From the NCBI GenBank assembly GCA_964416665.1, contig CAYQFA010000037.1:1-5393 (forward strand): DNA of 5,393 nucleotides. The letters are read 5' to 3'. This stretch comes from JAKAGE01 sp964416665. GTDB taxonomy: Bacteria; Patescibacteriota; Minisyncoccia; UBA6257; 2-01-FULL-56-20. The first letter of the stretch is position 1. Each line of letters opens with the position of its first letter. The notes under the pieces are model-generated. The model did not search any database, was not told the DNA's origin, and saw only the letters and a list, made by a program, of their open reading frames with translations. This document shows positions 1 to 5,393 of the stretch, in pieces. The position numbers and the translations under genes were made by a program.

Positions 1-202
1 TCCCGCCCGGGATGATGAAAATAAGATTCGAGCCGATCCCTTCCACTTGGTTCAAGATAAGGTCTTGCGCCGACTGGCCGATGGACATCAAAATGATCAC
101 CGAGGCGATGCCGATCACAATGCCGAGCATGGTCAGGATCGAACGCATCTTTCCATGGGTAAGGCTGTCGACCGCCGAATTTAATGAATCCTTTATGCGC
201 AT
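1..202 (-). CDS. MacB/FtsX-type ABC transporter permease, N-terminal fragment (runs off left edge)
   Basis: Only the first 67 codons are in the window. I translated them by hand from an ATG at 202-200 because the fragment has no stop here. The protein begins MRIKDSLNSAVDSLTHGKMR, followed by a hydrophobic membrane helix at about residues 21-41 (ILTMLGIVIGIASVIILMSI), then 'GQSAQDLILNQVEGIGSNLIFIIPGG'-style sequence in which the extracytoplasmic region begins. The pattern of a basic amphipathic start, an RS(I/L)LTMLGI(V/I)IGI helix and a G-S-N-L segment is typical of the MacB periplasmic-core/FtsX permease family (usually about 400 residues with four membrane helices). The gene starts 4 nt after the ATPase stop, has no Shine-Dalgarno of its own and is probably translationally coupled. 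It would form the membrane channel for the ATPase upstream. The family call is firm; the substrate is unknown. Confidence 0.88.
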   Translation of the reverse strand, partial: MRIKDSLNSAVDSLTHGKMRSILTMLGIVIGIASVIILMSIGQSAQDLILNQVEGIGSNLIFIIPGG

Positions 203-206
203 AGTG

Positions 207-920
207 TTATTTCACAAATTGATCAGTGGATCGCCGACGGTTCGCGACCGGCATATCGCTCTCAACGGCACCGTCGCGGATGCGGATGATCCGGTCGGCA
301 AATTCGGCGGTGGAGGTTTCGTGGGTGACAAGGATGATGGTATGCCCCTTGTCATTGAGGCTTTCCAGGATACCCATCACTTGGGCACCGGATTTTGAAT
401 CGAGATTTCCCGTCGGCTCGTCGGCGAATATGACATCGGGATCATTGACGAGCGCGCGTGCGATCGCAACGCGCTGCTTCTGACCGCCCGAAAGTTTGCC
501 GGCCTCGACGTTCAGCTTTTCCGAAAGTCCGACCGACGCCACTGCTTTTTCCACTACGGATTTTCGCTCGGCGGGCGGCAGGGTCGAATACAAAAGAGGG
601 ATCTCGACGTTTTCATAAACACTGAGCCTTAATAGTAAATTGAACGACTGGAAGACGAATCCCATATTCTTATTGCGCACCGCCGCGAGCTCGGCGTCGG
701 ACATCTGATCAATGCCTTTTCCGAGAAAAGTGTAGACACCGCCCGTCGGACGATCGAGAAAGCTCAAAATATGGAGCAGGGTGGATTTTCCCGAGCCCGA
801 CGGGCCGATGATGGAGACGAACTCACCCTTGTCGATCGTGAAAGAAACTCCGCCGAGCGCGAGCGTGCTCGTGCCGTCGTCAATATATTCCTTTTTTAGG
901 TCCTTAACGACGATCATCAT
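207..920 (-). CDS. ABC transporter ATP-binding protein, MacB/LolD/YknY type
   Basis: This 237-residue cytoplasmic ATPase is full length for the family. Visible motifs are Walker A GPSGSGKST (39-47), Q-loop VFQSFNLL (Q91), ABC signature LSGGQ (143-147), Walker B VIFADEP (163-169) with catalytic Glu168, D-loop NLD (172-174) and H-loop His200 (VTHE). The PTGNLDS stretch, the 'GFVFQSFNLLLRLSVYENVEIPLLY' region and the 'HILSFLDRPTGG' region are characteristic of the MacB/LolD/FtsE branch, which powers mechanotransmission-type complexes rather than classical importers. The gene lies 16 nt after the adaptor stop and 4 nt before the permease start, the middle of a three-gene operon. Two ATG codons stand in tandem at the start (920-918 and 917-915), preceded by GAGAAAAAAAC, at best a weak ribosome binding site, so either could be used. 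The last 20 residues are a charged tail outside the conserved fold. Confidence 0.95.
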   Translation of the reverse strand: MMIVVKDLKKEYIDDGTSTLALGGVSFTIDKGEFVSIIGPSGSGKSTLLHILSFLDRPTGGVYTFLGKGIDQMSDAELAAVRNKNMGFVFQSFNLLLRLSVYENVEIPLLYSTLPPAERKSVVEKAVASVGLSEKLNVEAGKLSGGQKQRVAIARALVNDPDVIFADEPTGNLDSKSGAQVMGILESLNDKGHTIILVTHETSTAEFADRIIRIRDGAVESDMPVANRRRSTDQFVK

Positions 921-936
921 GTTTTTTTCTCGCGCG

Positions 937-2493
937 TTATTTGATTCCGATGTTGACCACCTGTTCTCCCTTGGTCACGCCCGAAAGAATTTGCACATTG
1001 CCGCTTTGGTCCTGTATGCCGAGCGTCACCGGGACTTGAACCTCCTTGCCGTTCTGGATCACATCGACAAAGGTTCCTTGGTCGCTTTGAATGATGGCAT
1101 ATTGGGGAAGGATCAGGGCATTGTTCTGTTGCTGAGTTTGGATGTCCAGGTTGACCGTAAGACCACTCTTGATGCGCGGGTCAGGTTTGCTGAACGAAAC
1201 TTTTACCGTGTAGTTCACCACGCCGCTGATGTCCGTTTGGGCCGGGTCGATATAAAACACTTTTCCCGCGAACGTTTCACCAGAGAACGCATCGATGGTC
1301 ATGGTGACCGTCTGGCCGATGCTTATTTTCCCGATATCGGTTTCGGGAACTTCGGAGTCCACCTCAAAGTCGTCGTTCGAGATGAGGGAGGTCATGGTCG
1401 TTCCCGGAGTTGCGATCTCGCCGACCTTCGCATTCTGTACCGTGACGACGCCATCAATAGGGGATGCGAGCGTCGCTTCGTTGATCTGCACCTGAACATT
1501 CCGAACATTGGCTTCGGCCGCCTCCACTTGCGCCTGTTGGTTGGCGATCTGCTGCACCGTCGAGCCGGCAAGCTTCAAATTCAACTGGGCCTGAAGCTGT
1601 TGGATGGTTATTTTTTGGGAGGCAATATTTTGAATGGTGGTGTTGATATTGGTCGTTGCCGTAGTGAACTCATTGTTCGCCGCCGTGAGCTGGTTGTTGT
1701 AAGTGTTCAACGTCGCCGGGGAAAGATTCGCCTCGAGGAGTATGGCTTGCGAGACGCTGTTCAAGAAGGCTTTTATCACCGAAAGATGTGCCGTGGCATT
1801 TTGAAGGGCGGCGTCCAGCGTTGAAGAGGGAGAAGAGGCGTTTACCGTAGCGAGCTCCGACTGCCATAGGTTCAATTCCGTGCTTGCCCGTAAACGTTCG
1901 GATTCCGCATTGTTCAATGTCTGTGAATTGCTCACGGAAAACGTGATCTGCGGATTATTGGTCTCTGCGCTCGTAAAAAACGCCGAAAGCTGGTTGCGCA
2001 CGGCGTCATTCGCTTTGGTGTAACTGTCGTTCAACGTGTTTTCGGCGCTCGCATACATATTGGCAAGCGATTGCTGACCTCCGGCCAAAGCCGCCTCGGA
2101 ATTTTGTATATCTGCCGGTTGCGCCCCTGCCTGCAATGATTGCAGCTGTGCGTTGGCGGCGTCAACGTTCGCCTGGGCCTGGGCAAGTTGCGCTTCCAAG
2201 TCGCTGGTGTTCAGACGCTCAAGGACATCACCCGCGGCAACCTGATCGCCGACGGCCTTATTGACCGAAGCGATGATTCCACCGTTCTGAAAGCCAAGGT
2301 CGAGACTTTGGATGGGTGTCGTATTGCCGGTCACGCTTACTTCTTCCGTGATGGCGCCTTGCGTCACGGTGACAAACTGATACGGGCTGGCCTTTCTTAT
2401 GAAAGCAAAATAGTATATTCCGAAAATAATGAGAACGAGAACAACGATGCCGACGATACTTTTTGTTTTTCCAAAACGTTTGAACGGATTCAT
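937..2493 (-). CDS. HlyD/MacA-family membrane-fusion adaptor with enlarged coiled-coil hairpin
   Basis: This 518-residue adaptor would link the ABC permease to the cell exterior. A basic N-terminus (NPFKRFGKTK) precedes one membrane helix (about 12-32), giving an N-in anchor with the rest outside. There is no lipobox and no cysteine. The first half of the biotinyl-lipoyl domain is at about 45-97 (GGIIASVNKAVGDQVAAGDV). A long alanine-, glutamine- and asparagine-rich helical region spans about 98-340. The second lipoyl half is at about 341-372 (LASPIDGVVTVQNAKVGE), a beta-barrel at about 373-455 (EVDSEVPETDIGKISIGQ) and a membrane-proximal domain at 456-518 (LILPQYAII, GVTKGEQVV). E. coli MacA is about 370 residues, so the extra length lies mainly in the helical hairpin. 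The ATG at 2493 starts exactly at the basic anchor. No Shine-Dalgarno precedes it (CACACCACAACCAC). It is the first gene of the transporter operon and is driven from the divergent promoter region. Function as an export/efflux adaptor follows from family; the substrate is unknown. Confidence 0.93.
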   Translation of the reverse strand: MNPFKRFGKTKSIVGIVVLVLIIFGIYYFAFIRKASPYQFVTVTQGAITEEVSVTGNTTPIQSLDLGFQNGGIIASVNKAVGDQVAAGDVLERLNTSDLEAQLAQAQANVDAANAQLQSLQAGAQPADIQNSEAALAGGQQSLANMYASAENTLNDSYTKANDAVRNQLSAFFTSAETNNPQITFSVSNSQTLNNAESERLRASTELNLWQSELATVNASSPSSTLDAALQNATAHLSVIKAFLNSVSQAILLEANLSPATLNTYNNQLTAANNEFTTATTNINTTIQNIASQKITIQQLQAQLNLKLAGSTVQQIANQQAQVEAAEANVRNVQVQINEATLASPIDGVVTVQNAKVGEIATPGTTMTSLISNDDFEVDSEVPETDIGKISIGQTVTMTIDAFSGETFAGKVFYIDPAQTDISGVVNYTVKVSFSKPDPRIKSGLTVNLDIQTQQQNNALILPQYAIIQSDQGTFVDVIQNGKEVQVPVTLGIQDQSGNVQILSGVTKGEQVVNIGIK

Positions 2494-2514
2494 GTGGTTG
2501 TGGTGTGAAATATA

Positions 2515-2529
2515 GTTAAGTGTATTAAC
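2515..2529. repeat. Small inverted repeat in the adaptor leader (GTTAA-N5-TTAAC)
   Basis: GTTAA (2515-2519) and TTAAC (2525-2529) are perfect inverted copies separated by 5 nt. They lie within the predicted 42-nt leader of the adaptor mRNA, about 22 nt upstream of its ATG. The element could form a weak AU-rich hairpin or act as a small operator. It is short enough to arise by chance. Confidence 0.3.
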
Positions 2530-2541
2530 CTTTATGCTATT

Positions 2542-2570
2542 ATTGTACCGAATAAACGACGGTTTTGCAA
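2542..2570 (-). promoter_or_regulatory. Sigma70-like promoter for the adaptor-ATPase-permease operon
   Basis: Read on the minus strand, a -35 box TTGCAA (2570-2565, 4/6 to TTGACA) is followed by a 17-nt spacer and a -10 box TACAAT (2547-2542, 5/6 to TATAAT). A 6-nt discriminator AATAGC then puts the predicted start at the A at 2535. That leaves a leader of about 42 nt before the adaptor ATG at 2493. Spacing is optimal and the site lies in the only sizeable intergenic spacer. No mapped transcript was available, so this is a sequence-based call. Confidence 0.6.
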
Positions 2571-2593
2571 AGGAACCGGTACCATACTACAAT
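2565..2593 (+). promoter_or_regulatory. Sigma70-like promoter for the plus-strand gene pair, leaderless start
   Basis: The same palindromic TTGCAA (2565-2570) serves as the -35 box on the plus strand. After exactly 17 nt comes TACAAT (2588-2593), then the 6-nt discriminator GATAGC. The predicted transcription start falls on A2600, the first base of the ATG of the next gene, which implies a leaderless mRNA. No Shine-Dalgarno lies at a usable distance from that ATG (an AAAGGA lies about 25 nt upstream, inside the promoter), which supports the leaderless reading. The -35 box is shared with the divergent minus-strand promoter, so the two polymerases could not bind at once. Confidence 0.6.
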
Positions 2594-2599
2594 GATAGC

Positions 2600-3319
2600 A
2601 TGGACAAAATCCAATGGAACAAGGTGACGTGGTATTCGAAGATGTTGGCGATAGTTCTCTTCATCGCGCTGCCGTTCGCCGGCTTCTATCTCGGCATCCA
2701 GTACGATAGATTCACGGCAAGCGTCGTTCCACCGCAAGCGTCATCGGAAGTTTCCGTTACGCCAGCGACCTCGGACTATTATAGTAACACCGCAGAATGG
2801 CAGACCGATGCCAATAACACCAAAGGGGGATTCACCATTGCCTATCCGATCGATTTTGATGCCCAGGATAATTATATGGCCGCACTAGCCATGAATTGGC
2901 AGGTTGGGGCAACCACCACAGGAATCGTCTTTTTTACCCTTACCGTTCCAAGAGCGTTTGAGCCGCAAACTAACTTTGCTGACGCAACACTCACTGTTGG
3001 AAGCAGTGAGGATGCCACCGCCGTTGCCCAATGTATGAGCGCTGAACAAACCGGAGGGCTGGCGACGCCGACATCGACCGCCACTATCAACGGCACTACC
3101 TTCACGGTATTCCATTCGAACGACGCGGGCGCCGGCAATTATTATCAAACCACGAGCTATCGAACGCTTCACGCCGGACAGTGCTATGCGATCGAATACA
3201 CCATCCATTCTGCCCAGATCGCCAACTATCCCACTTCGTATAATTTACAGCCGTTCGACCAGGCAAAAATCGATACCCTGATGCAAAATATAATCGGCAC
3301 ATTCAAATTCAATGAATAA
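2600..3319 (+). CDS. Membrane-anchored extracytoplasmic protein, probable PsbP-like module (Patescibacteria-type hypothetical)
   Basis: I place the start at the ATG at 2600, giving 239 residues, rather than the in-frame ATG at 2534. The 2534 codon lies upstream of the promoter and would add residues with no membrane or signal character. A short head (DKIQWNKVTWYSK) is followed by one membrane helix (about 15-34, ending in YLGIQYD), a short variable linker (40-66) and a soluble domain outside the cell. That domain has the 'GGFTIAYPIDFD' entry (76-87) and ends with 'IDTLMQNIIGTFKFNE'. Both resemble the 'YGFSFKYP..' and 'ILSTFKF' signatures of PsbP-like modules that I associate with Parcubacteria hypotheticals. 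Cys145 and Cys195 are the only cysteines and could form a disulfide. The gene is read from the divergent promoter and overlaps the next gene by 8 nt. No biochemical function can be assigned; a catalytic site is not apparent. Confidence is high that it is a gene, modest on the fold. Confidence 0.82.
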   Translation: MDKIQWNKVTWYSKMLAIVLFIALPFAGFYLGIQYDRFTASVVPPQASSEVSVTPATSDYYSNTAEWQTDANNTKGGFTIAYPIDFDAQDNYMAALAMNWQVGATTTGIVFFTLTVPRAFEPQTNFADATLTVGSSEDATAVAQCMSAEQTGGLATPTSTATINGTTFTVFHSNDAGAGNYYQTTSYRTLHAGQCYAIEYTIHSAQIANYPTSYNLQPFDQAKIDTLMQNIIGTFKFNE

Positions 3320-4007
3320 GACCAACAAGATCCTTCTCGCGGTGGTTGTCTTTTTGGTGATCGTCTTTGGGGTGGGACAATTTTTCACGTCCTCGACCAT
3401 TCCGTCTTCCACGGTGAATAGTTCAAGCACGCCCAGTTCAAGTGTTCAGGCGACGACTCCGGTTGTAACGCCCACGAATATAGTGGCGTACGTGCCACAA
3501 GCAGCGAGTTCGACGCCGATTGAAAAAGGTTCCTGCTGGACCAATTCCATCGCCGCGCCATATCGCGCCGACGCTTGGCGGTGCACCGTGGGAAATGCCA
3601 TCAGCGATCCGTGTTTTCAGATTCCCGGCAGCGCGAATCTGCTCTGTGGGATGAGTCCGGCCGCACCCGACGCGTCGTCGACTTTTGTACCGCAACTTAC
3701 CGAAGCATTGCCGCAGGCAGAAGTGCTACCGGGAAAACCTCCTTCCGATTGGGCGTGGTTGATACAGCTTTCCGACGGTACATTATGCTCGCCATTCACC
3801 GGCACCAGGCCATTTACCGCCGACGGCCAAGCGGCTGACTACGGATGCGCCCCGGGCGCGCTTGGTGATGAAACATACATTTTCAACGACTTCAACACTT
3901 CAAGCAGTGTCTGGATGGCGGACGTCGGTACCCTATCCGAATCAACCTCAAGTCTGCCCACTCTTGCGAGCTCGGAAGAGGTTCCCGTAGCGACGGTTTG
4001 GCAATAG
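3312..4007 (+). CDS. Membrane-anchored six-cysteine extracytoplasmic protein with Ser/Thr/Pro-rich stalk
   Basis: This 231-residue protein begins MNKTNK and has a membrane helix at about 7-25 (ILLAVVVFLVIVFGVGQFF) without a lipobox. A stalk rich in Ser, Thr and Pro follows at about 26-70. The globular part carries exactly six cysteines (75, 91, 101, 112, 159, 179), consistent with three disulfides. Its core, GSCWTNSIA..RADAWRC..GN.ISDPCF (73-102) and later DGTLCSPFTGTRP...YGC (155-179), resembles from memory a motif in uncharacterised secreted actinobacterial proteins ('CW..S.A..R.DAWRC..GN.I.DPCF'). The tail (205-231) is again Ser/Thr-rich. The ATG at 3312 overlaps the preceding gene's end by 8 nt with no Shine-Dalgarno, so translation is probably coupled. 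I do not recognise a function; binding at the cell surface is more plausible than catalysis, but that is inference. Confidence 0.85.
   Translation: MNKTNKILLAVVVFLVIVFGVGQFFTSSTIPSSTVNSSSTPSSSVQATTPVVTPTNIVAYVPQAASSTPIEKGSCWTNSIAAPYRADAWRCTVGNAISDPCFQIPGSANLLCGMSPAAPDASSTFVPQLTEALPQAEVLPGKPPSDWAWLIQLSDGTLCSPFTGTRPFTADGQAADYGCAPGALGDETYIFNDFNTSSSVWMADVGTLSESTSSLPTLASSEEVPVATVWQ
3961..3980. repeat. 20-bp near-perfect palindrome at the convergent gene ends
   Basis: CTCTTGCGAGCTCGGAAGAG reads the same on both strands except for one symmetric mismatched pair (18/20). It sits inside the last codons of the six-cysteine gene, 25 nt before its stop and about 36 nt beyond the stop of the convergent nuclease gene. 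As RNA it could fold into a short stem with an AGCU loop in either direction. No T-run follows on either strand, so it is not a classical intrinsic terminator. Confidence 0.3.
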
Positions 4008-4015
4008 CTCAATAA

Positions 4016-4783
4016 CTAGAGATAGGCGATCTTCTTCAGCCAATCTTCGTTTTCCCATTCCCATAACCGCTTTGCCGCCAAGAATGCCTGAAAATCATTC
4101 TGCCACGAAGGGAATTCCTGCAATTCGATGTCGCCATAGAACTCGGACCATTCGTGTTGGCACGTCTTCATGGAATAATTGCGCCAGTCGGTCTTTATTT
4201 TTTCATTGCCGCCCTTAAGCCGCCGTATCGCGCCGCACTTCACACATTTTTGCAATTGGTCGATCCGCAATATCCACCGTGTTTCCAAAGCGGGAAATTC
4301 GTCTTTCAGCGCGTCCATATAAGCCGACGTTTGCAAACAATAATCACGATAGATCGCCTGCGACGTCTTTATGTCGAGCACGCCCAATTTGCCGCCGATC
4401 GTCGCAATCGCATCCACCGTACCGGCATAACGCTGATCGTGGTTCACAATGCGCCGTTCAACGTCTTCCGGTCGCACGCTAATAGGCGTCTTCGTAAGAA
4501 ATGTCTTGAACGATGCAATGGCGCCCTTCACTTCCTCGGGAATTTCAGGGTCTTTTCCCAGCAAGATCGCCTCCGCGATCTCGTGGATCAGGGTGCCTTC
4601 GCGCGCCGACAATTCCGTTGATTCGTTCGCTGCTTTATAGCTCTTCGCCTCGCCGTAGTAATAATAGAGCGCGGGCTTTGCCTTGATGCTGACTATCTTC
4701 GTCACGCGCGGGTACCAAAGTCCGTCGATGGTGTAACCGCTCGTTTCTTTGAATTCGTTGATGTCTTTTGGGTCGCCGAACAT
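4016..4783 (-). CDS. PD-(D/E)XK superfamily nuclease (RecB/Cas4/phage-exonuclease-like) with Cys/His cluster
   Basis: This 255-residue cytoplasmic protein has the full set of PD-(D/E)XK exonuclease landmarks: an N-terminal 'GLWYPRVTKI' element (21-30), His67 in GTLIHEIAE, Glu109, Asp124 in GTVDAIA, the metal-binding D-I-K at 137-139 (VLDIKTS) and the Gln151-x3-Tyr155 motif. This arrangement is shared by RecB-nuclease-like, Cas4 and phage exonucleases, which cut DNA with Mg2+ or Mn2+. After the nuclease core comes CVKC (180-183) and later CQH (208-210), a possible zinc site of three Cys and one His inserted in the C-terminal part. No helicase is fused and no cas genes are nearby. The start overlaps the MurC stop by one base (TAATG) without a Shine-Dalgarno, indicating coupled translation. 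The role could be repair, recombination or mobile-element derived. Catalytic family is well supported; biological role is not. Confidence 0.86.
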   Translation of the reverse strand: MFGDPKDINEFKETSGYTIDGLWYPRVTKIVSIKAKPALYYYYGEAKSYKAANESTELSAREGTLIHEIAEAILLGKDPEIPEEVKGAIASFKTFLTKTPISVRPEDVERRIVNHDQRYAGTVDAIATIGGKLGVLDIKTSQAIYRDYCLQTSAYMDALKDEFPALETRWILRIDQLQKCVKCGAIRRLKGGNEKIKTDWRNYSMKTCQHEWSEFYGDIELQEFPSWQNDFQAFLAAKRLWEWENEDWLKKIAYL

Positions 4784-5393
4784 TATCGGAATGATAACAG
4801 TTTTTCCGTATGGTCCACAATATCGCCGGCGCCCATCATCACGATAAGAGGGGAGCGGGGGATTAAAAGACCATTAATCACTGCTTGCAATTTTCCGGGA
4901 TTCTCCAGGTAGATCACTTGTTTTCGGGGCGTGTATTTTTTGATCGCGGAGGCAAGATCTGACGATTCGCGCACAAGTTTTTCTCCATGCTCGCGCACCT
5001 TGTAGAGCGGCAAAAGAATCACGGCATCGGCGATGGCAAATGCGGTGGTAAATTCCTTAAAGAGCAGCTTCAGGCGTTTGCCCTGATGGGGCTGAAAGAC
5101 GCAGATAAGGGTACGATCGGGAAATTGTTCTTTGAATGCGGCAAGTGTCGCCTTGATCTCTGTCGGATGATGTGCATAGTCATCATAGACAAGCGCCGGC
5201 TCTTTTATCCCTTTTATCTTTGCCGCGCCGCGATATTCCATGCGCCGCCATGCGCCGCCGTAGGATCCAAGCGCCGCAAAAATGCTCTTTTCAGAGATTT
5301 TTAATAACTTCCCGAGCTGATAGACCGCTGCGGCATTCGAAATATTGTGCTCACCGAAGATCTTTAATGTTTTTTTAATTTTCGGCACGGAGC
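4783..5393 (-). CDS. murC: UDP-N-acetylmuramate--L-alanine ligase (MurC), C-terminal part, cut by right edge
   Basis: The last ~203 codons of a Mur ligase are present; the frame stays open to the window end, so the gene starts outside. MurC joins L-alanine to UDP-N-acetylmuramate using ATP, the first peptide-adding step of peptidoglycan precursor synthesis in the cytoplasm. The motifs are 'FGEHNISNAAAV' (end of the ATPase domain), 'GGAWRRMEYRG', then the C-terminal ligand-binding domain with 'YDDYAHHPTEI', 'FQPHQGKR', 'LPLYKVREHGE' and 'MMGAGDI'. The DDY.HHPTE and FQPH motifs separate MurC (and its paralogue Mpl, a ligase for recycled murein peptide) from MurD, MurE and MurF. I favour MurC because it is the essential enzyme, but Mpl cannot be fully excluded without the N-terminal half. 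The GTG at 5388 is an internal valine, not a start. The stop overlaps the nuclease start by one base. Confidence 0.92.
   Translation of the reverse strand, partial: SVPKIKKTLKIFGEHNISNAAAVYQLGKLLKISEKSIFAALGSYGGAWRRMEYRGAAKIKGIKEPALVYDDYAHHPTEIKATLAAFKEQFPDRTLICVFQPHQGKRLKLLFKEFTTAFAIADAVILLPLYKVREHGEKLVRESSDLASAIKKYTPRKQVIYLENPGKLQAVINGLLIPRSPLIVMMGAGDIVDHTEKLLSFR

Larger units (their letters stand above)
2534..2601. repeat. 68-bp mirror-symmetric divergent control element with 14-bp inverted arms
   Basis: The arm TACAATGATAGCAT at 2588-2601 on the plus strand is matched on the minus strand by TACAATAATAGCAT (2547-2534), 13 of 14 identical. Both arms are equidistant from the centre of the palindrome TTGCAA (axis between 2567 and 2568). 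The identity continues 8 bases beyond the -10 hexamers, more than two independent promoters need share. The 17-nt spacers between hexamer and arms show no similarity to each other. This may be a conserved promoter plus initial-transcribed motif of this genome used twice, or a binding site for a symmetric regulator. Confidence 0.65.

Noticed and set aside
781..1824. Long open frame (347 codons) on the plus strand, antisense to the adaptor and ATPase genes
   Set aside because: Its residues are the Arg/His/Leu/Asp-rich type expected from the complement of a GC-rich-third-position gene. The opposite strand encodes clear ABC and HlyD motifs, and no promoter or recognisable domain supports it.
2534..2599. 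In-frame upstream ATG that would lengthen the PsbP-like-module protein by 22 residues
   Set aside because: The codon lies in the outer arm of the promoter dyad, upstream of the -10 box, so a transcript from 2600 would not include it. The added residues have no signal or membrane character, and the natural anchor begins at 2600.
3415..3450. Short repeated AGTTCAAG units in the stalk region of the six-cysteine gene
   Set aside because: They reflect low-complexity Ser/Thr coding for a stalk and show no regular array.
4016..4783. Reading the nuclease as Cas4 of a CRISPR system
   Set aside because: It has the shared fold motifs, but there is no repeat array and no cas gene in the window. The metal-ligand pattern is three Cys plus His rather than four Cys, and the neighbour is murC.
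4790..4830. Possible internal promoter (TATCAT about 7 nt before the nuclease ATG) giving a leaderless nuclease mRNA
   Set aside because: The matching -35 region is poor (TTGTGG at 18-nt spacing) and it lies inside the MurC coding sequence. The one-base stop/start overlap already explains nuclease translation.
5386..5388. GTG as the start of the Mur ligase fragment
   Set aside because: The frame remains open to the window edge and the fragment holds only the last part of a protein normally about 450 residues long, so this is an internal valine.

Overview
The window carries six protein-coding genes, two of them cut by the window edges. No rRNA, tRNA, CRISPR array or insertion sequence is visible. 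Base composition is moderate (roughly half G+C by eye). Genes are packed tightly: gaps of 16, 4 and 8 nt, overlaps of 8 and 1 nt, and one larger spacer of about 106 nt that holds a divergent promoter. The two small secreted-type proteins have a style I associate with Patescibacteria (CPR), probably the Parcubacteria/Paceibacteria side: a 'NKVTWYSK..' membrane anchor, a 'GFTIAYP' module and a '..IIGTFKF' C-terminus. Shine-Dalgarno sequences are nearly absent and one start looks leaderless. This assignment is inference from protein style, not from a marker gene.

Layout. Positions 1-2493 (minus strand) are a three-gene transporter operon, transcribed right to left: a membrane-anchored HlyD/MacA-type adaptor (937-2493), a MacB/LolD-type ABC ATPase (207-920) and the N-terminus of a MacB/FtsX-type permease (1-202, running off the left edge). 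Gene order and split subunits resemble the Bacillus YknX-YknY-YknZ arrangement. Positions 2600-4007 (plus strand) are two overlapping genes for membrane-anchored extracytoplasmic proteins. One has a probable PsbP-like module. The other has a Ser/Thr/Pro-rich stalk and a six-cysteine domain. Positions 4016-5393 (minus strand) converge on these: the C-terminal half of MurC (right edge) followed by a 1-nt-overlapping PD-(D/E)XK nuclease with a Cys/His cluster.

The most striking non-coding structure is the spacer at 2494-2599. A palindromic hexamer TTGCAA (2565-2570) serves as a -35 box in both directions. Exactly 17 nt away on each side is a TACAAT -10 box. The match continues past the -10 boxes, so 14-bp arms (13/14 identical) are mirror-symmetric about one axis. 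On the plus strand the predicted transcription start falls on the A of the ATG at 2600, giving a leaderless mRNA. On the minus strand it gives a leader of about 42 nt for the adaptor operon. The transporter and the two anchored proteins are therefore probably co-expressed from one symmetric control element and may act together at the cell envelope. That functional link is inference.
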